This document shows positions 61,030-64,000 of a stretch of DNA of 64,000 nucleotides, piece by piece. The translations under genes and the position numbers were made by a program. The stretch is taken from NCBI GenBank assembly GCA_033026295.1, contig CM065182.1:17978215-18042214 (forward strand), in the 5' to 3' direction. Under the pieces are notes generated by a model. It ran no database searches, was not told the origin of the DNA, and was given only the letters and a program-made list of their open reading frames with translations. The DNA is from Channa striata (Eukaryota; Chordata; Actinopteri; Anabantiformes; Channidae). How positions within the stretch are numbered: the stretch's first letter is position 1; each line of letters starts with the position of its first letter.

Positions 61030-61830
61030 TGACTTGCTTAGCGAATACCTCAGGCAGCAGAAACCATAGGAAGGAATAGCAGGAACCCTCATGGAAGGAC
61101 CAACCCCTGCACAGTATGTATCACCGGCATATAGAAGAAGTGGCTGACATTGAAAAATCCTACCAGTGGCTGGAAAAAGCTGGACTGAAAGACAGTACAG
61201 AGGCACTGATCCTAGCAGCACAGGAGCAGGCTCTGAGTACAAGATCAATAGAGGCCGGGGTCTACCACACCAGGCAGGACCCCAGGTGCAGGCTGTGCTA
61301 AGGTGCCTCTGAAACAATCTACCACTTAACAGCAGGGTGGAAGATGCTGGGAGGCAGGACATACATGGAACGCCATACCCAAGTGGCAGGTATAGTGTAC
61401 AGGAACATCTGTGCCGAGTATGGGCTGGAAGCCCCAAAGTCAATCTGGGACACACCTGGCAGAGCTAAGATCCTGTTGGACTTCCACATACAGACTGACA
61501 AAATGGTAATGGCCAAACAACCCATCATAGTAGTTGTGGACAAACAGGAGAACAAGGCTGTAGTGGTAGATGTGGCAATCCCAAGCCATAGCAACATCAG
61601 AAAGAAGGAACACGAGAAGCTCAAGAAATACCAAGGGCTGAAAAAAGAGTTAGAAAGGGTGAGGAAGATGAAGGGACAAGTGGTACCTGTGGTGATAGGA
61701 ATACTGGGGGCTATAACACCCAAACTGGGAGAGTGGCTCCAGTAGATTCCAGGAACAACATCTGAGATCTCTGTCCAGAACAGTGCAGTGCTAGGAACAG
61801 CTAAGATACTGCAAAGGACCCTTTTTTTTA
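61030..61830 (+). pseudogene. LINE 3' ORF remnant with restriction-like endonuclease (R4/Rex6-type)
   Basis: One plus-strand frame runs from about 61080 to 61821, with in-frame stops at 61077 (TAG), 61299 (TAA) and 61743 (TAG). It reads MYHRHIEEVADIEKSYQWLE, then a CRLC...H zinc-knuckle, ERHTQVAGIVYRNICAEYGL, AKILLDFHIQTDKMVMAKQP, DVAIPSHSNIRKKEHEKLKK and VVPVVIGILGAITPKLGEWL. I recognise this as the end of non-LTR retrotransposons whose nuclease is of restriction-enzyme type. The copy is dead. The last zinc-knuckle Cys is Trp, the catalytic Pro-Asp is Pro-Ile (codon 61524-61526), and a few residues are missing after SIWDTP. It is 5'-truncated, as is usual for LINEs. The clade name is my inference. 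Confidence 0.75.
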
Positions 61831-64000
61831 TGTGTAAAAACTGTGGTAGTAATTTCCTGGAGCTACTTTGTTTTAGAATGACTCATAGAGGACAGAAACT
61901 TTAATTTAATGTAATTACATACTGTGTAATTAATGATGGATTGGTGGCAAGTAAATGAGGGTTAGGGTAAAAGTATTTAAAAAAACATTTCTCAACAGTC
62001 AACGCCACTTTTACATATCGACAGTAATGTTGTTCTCAGACATGCATTTTCACCAACCAAAAGAATGACACAAGGTTCTGCACTCTACAGAATGCACGGA
62101 TAAATAGTTCAACAAGAAAAATATTACATGATTACAAATTTCATTTTCTATGATAGCATATATTATATCATTTAAAGAATCTAGAAAAGTTGGTATAAAC
62201 CAGAGAAGAGGCCTAAAACCAATACTGAATGACTAATTTGAATGACCTTTGATTAGTATTAATGCTCCACTACGACAATCAACAACAAAAAACAAAACAA
62301 AAAACAGATACAACATTGAATCTGTCACAGTAGTTATTTTTAACTTTTAGTACAAATGTTCAAATGTGAAGACAAATTCAGTAATTGAATTAAAATTTAA
62401 ATCACTTATTACCTGTTAATTTTTTAGTTTGTATGTTTACAAAATATAATTGTCCAAATCCCTTTGAATTTTATATATATTTTAATAAGCCTACATTTTA
62501 AGTTGTTTTGGCTGTTGGGCAAACATCTCAGTTGCTTGGCCATAGAACAAGTCATCTACAAAGCTGTCATTCCCTGTTTGTCATCTGTGCTCTAAGCCTT
62601 TTGCTGTCGCTGAGCTGCTAGCAAATTTGTTCTTTTTGAAAATGTTTCATAGTCTGTTTTCCATTTCCAATGTTTTTGCTATCTATCTAGTGGGAATAGG
62701 GTTGTTCTTTATTTGGGCCTAATGATCGCCTTCTTAACTTCCGTAGACACATCTTTGGACCTTATGATGACAGTTCCAGTGACAGCTAAAAATGCAAATG
62801 TAACACTCAGGACCACATCCAGGCATTTTATTTGCTTTATTTGTCATGAAGTACTGATAGAACAAGCCTCATATTGTATCCAACTGCTTGTCAGCATTTT
62901 TTTTTCATGATTCATTATTGTTATATTTTAAAAAGACCAGCTTTAAACAACCTGCTGAGGCTGTTGAGTGCTCAGAGTTTGGAAGCTTGTTGAGTTGGAC
63001 GAGCCAATCGAGGTTGGCAGGTGCTTTTATGTTGACCAATCTGTAGGTGAGACTCAGAGCTTGAAACCTGATGTGGAAGCTTTAGGAAGCCCGTGCAGAG
63101 ATCTGACAGGTGGTTTGATGTGTGTCTGAAAAGTATTTGGATCATCTGGAGGGGTGCGATTGAAACCAAACTAATTTGTGTGCCTTTGTTAGGTCAAAGG
63201 TGTGAACACTCCGTGCTTACTATGCTGAAATGAACAACAACAGACCAAATACCCACTTCTCCACAAGAGCAAAACTTTGTAGCTACAGTTCCTAACACAC
63301 TAGAACAGAATAAATTGCAGATTGAAGAAAAATGACAGAAAATCAGCTACCTCTCAAACAAGTAAACAAACAAATGTCAAACATCACTTTTTGATTTACA
63401 TCTCCTTTGCTGGTTAAATGACTGTCCTATCTTTGTAAGTGGAGACCTGGGTTTTAAATAGTCACTCCAACCAAAATTCAAATGATATACTCATCTAAAC
63501 AGCATCTAATCTATAATATAACTAGCTGCAATATTAAAGTGATAAACATATTATTGCATAAATAATTACAATCCAGAAAAATCTTAGACTTATCTTAAAT
63601 GTGCTATTGAGTATAAAAAATACTTTACTTTGGATAGTTAAAGTTTTTTAGCTAATACTTTTATACTTTCTCAAGCAACTTTTGAATTCAGAACTTTACT
63701 TTTATTGATTTTATTAGTATTTCTACACTGCAGTAATGATACTGTTGGTTTGGTAAATGACCTGAATATTTCCTCCACCAATGTTCCTCTGCATTTCCTG
63801 TTAATGGAAATAATGCATTTGCAGTTAGTAGCACTTACTTATGCCTTTGGGACATGGATAGTGTGAGACTGTATTGAAGAAAACAATCTTCAACAATAAT
63901 GACCATCTGTTGTAGGAGAATCTGCCTAGCTCCAAGAATCGATCTCTGCTTCTCTGTGGTGGATGCACATGTACGTCATTGCTGTTATTTACAGTTTCTT
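61831..64000. other. AT-rich intron or intergenic sequence to the window end
   Basis: No coding sequence is recognised. Near the end, a splice-acceptor-like tag at 63914-63915 and a GTACGT at 63971, plus a better acceptor tatttacag ending at 63994, suggest that an exon could start at or just past the edge. Nothing in them can be confirmed. Confidence 0.5.

Noticed and set aside
60991..61455. A 154-codon minus-strand open frame rich in Pro, Leu and Cys
   Set aside because: It overlaps the antisense of the LINE remnant and the MITE-like unit, and resembles no protein I know.
61440..61634. A second minus-strand open frame with hydrophobic stretches
   Set aside because: It is also antisense to the LINE remnant and has no support of its own.
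61319..61723. A 134-codon open frame on the minus strand
   Set aside because: It is the antisense shadow of the LINE frame; the plus strand gives the recognisable protein.
1..64000. CRISPR arrays, bacterial operons, phage or integrated virus genes
   Set aside because: No regularly spaced repeats and no viral gene order or capsid/polymerase signatures were seen. The window is ordinary vertebrate DNA with transposon remnants.

Overview
This is a vertebrate genomic window, almost certainly from a teleost fish. It is intron-rich and AT-rich, with canonical GT-AG splice sites and CA microsatellites. It carries degraded transposon families I recognise as typical of fish: Tc1-like, an L2-like LINE tail, an R4/Rex6-type LINE end with a restriction-like endonuclease, and short interspersed repeats. 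No bacterial-style operon, phage or CRISPR is present, and most short open frames are chance ORFs in introns.

Layout. Positions 1 to about 44.57 kb (+ strand) hold the 3' two thirds of ABR (active BCR-related), a Rho-family GEF/GAP. Fifteen exons encode 563 residues, from the start of the PH domain through the C2 and RhoGAP domains to the stop at 43180; the 5' exons with the DH (RhoGEF) domain lie before the window. A 28 kb intron (11740-40041) holds a second start exon (31788-31973), which would yield a RhoGAP-only isoform of about 326 residues, a sense-strand tRNA-Val(AAC) gene (37113-37185), and several stretches that look like non-coding regulatory sequence.

From 47.2 to 49.8 kb (- strand) lies complete TIMM22 in four exons (201 residues), the channel subunit of the mitochondrial inner-membrane carrier translocase. 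It is tail-to-tail with ABR. The same ABR-TIMM22 neighbourhood exists on human 17p13.3, which supports ABR over its paralogue BCR.

Upstream of TIMM22 is a CpG-rich, probably bidirectional promoter with a ZNF143/Staf-like motif (50404-50422) and a probable non-coding first exon of an unidentified + strand gene (donor after 50540). The remaining 13 kb reads as intron or intergenic DNA with no coding exon I can recognise. It holds repeats, including a LINE 3' end with three in-frame stops (61.03-61.83 kb).

I found no unprecedented multi-gene system. The items most worth checking are the internal ABR start exon, a perfect 18-bp inverted repeat at 53595-53635, a hairpin between the convergent genes, and the shared promoter beside TIMM22.
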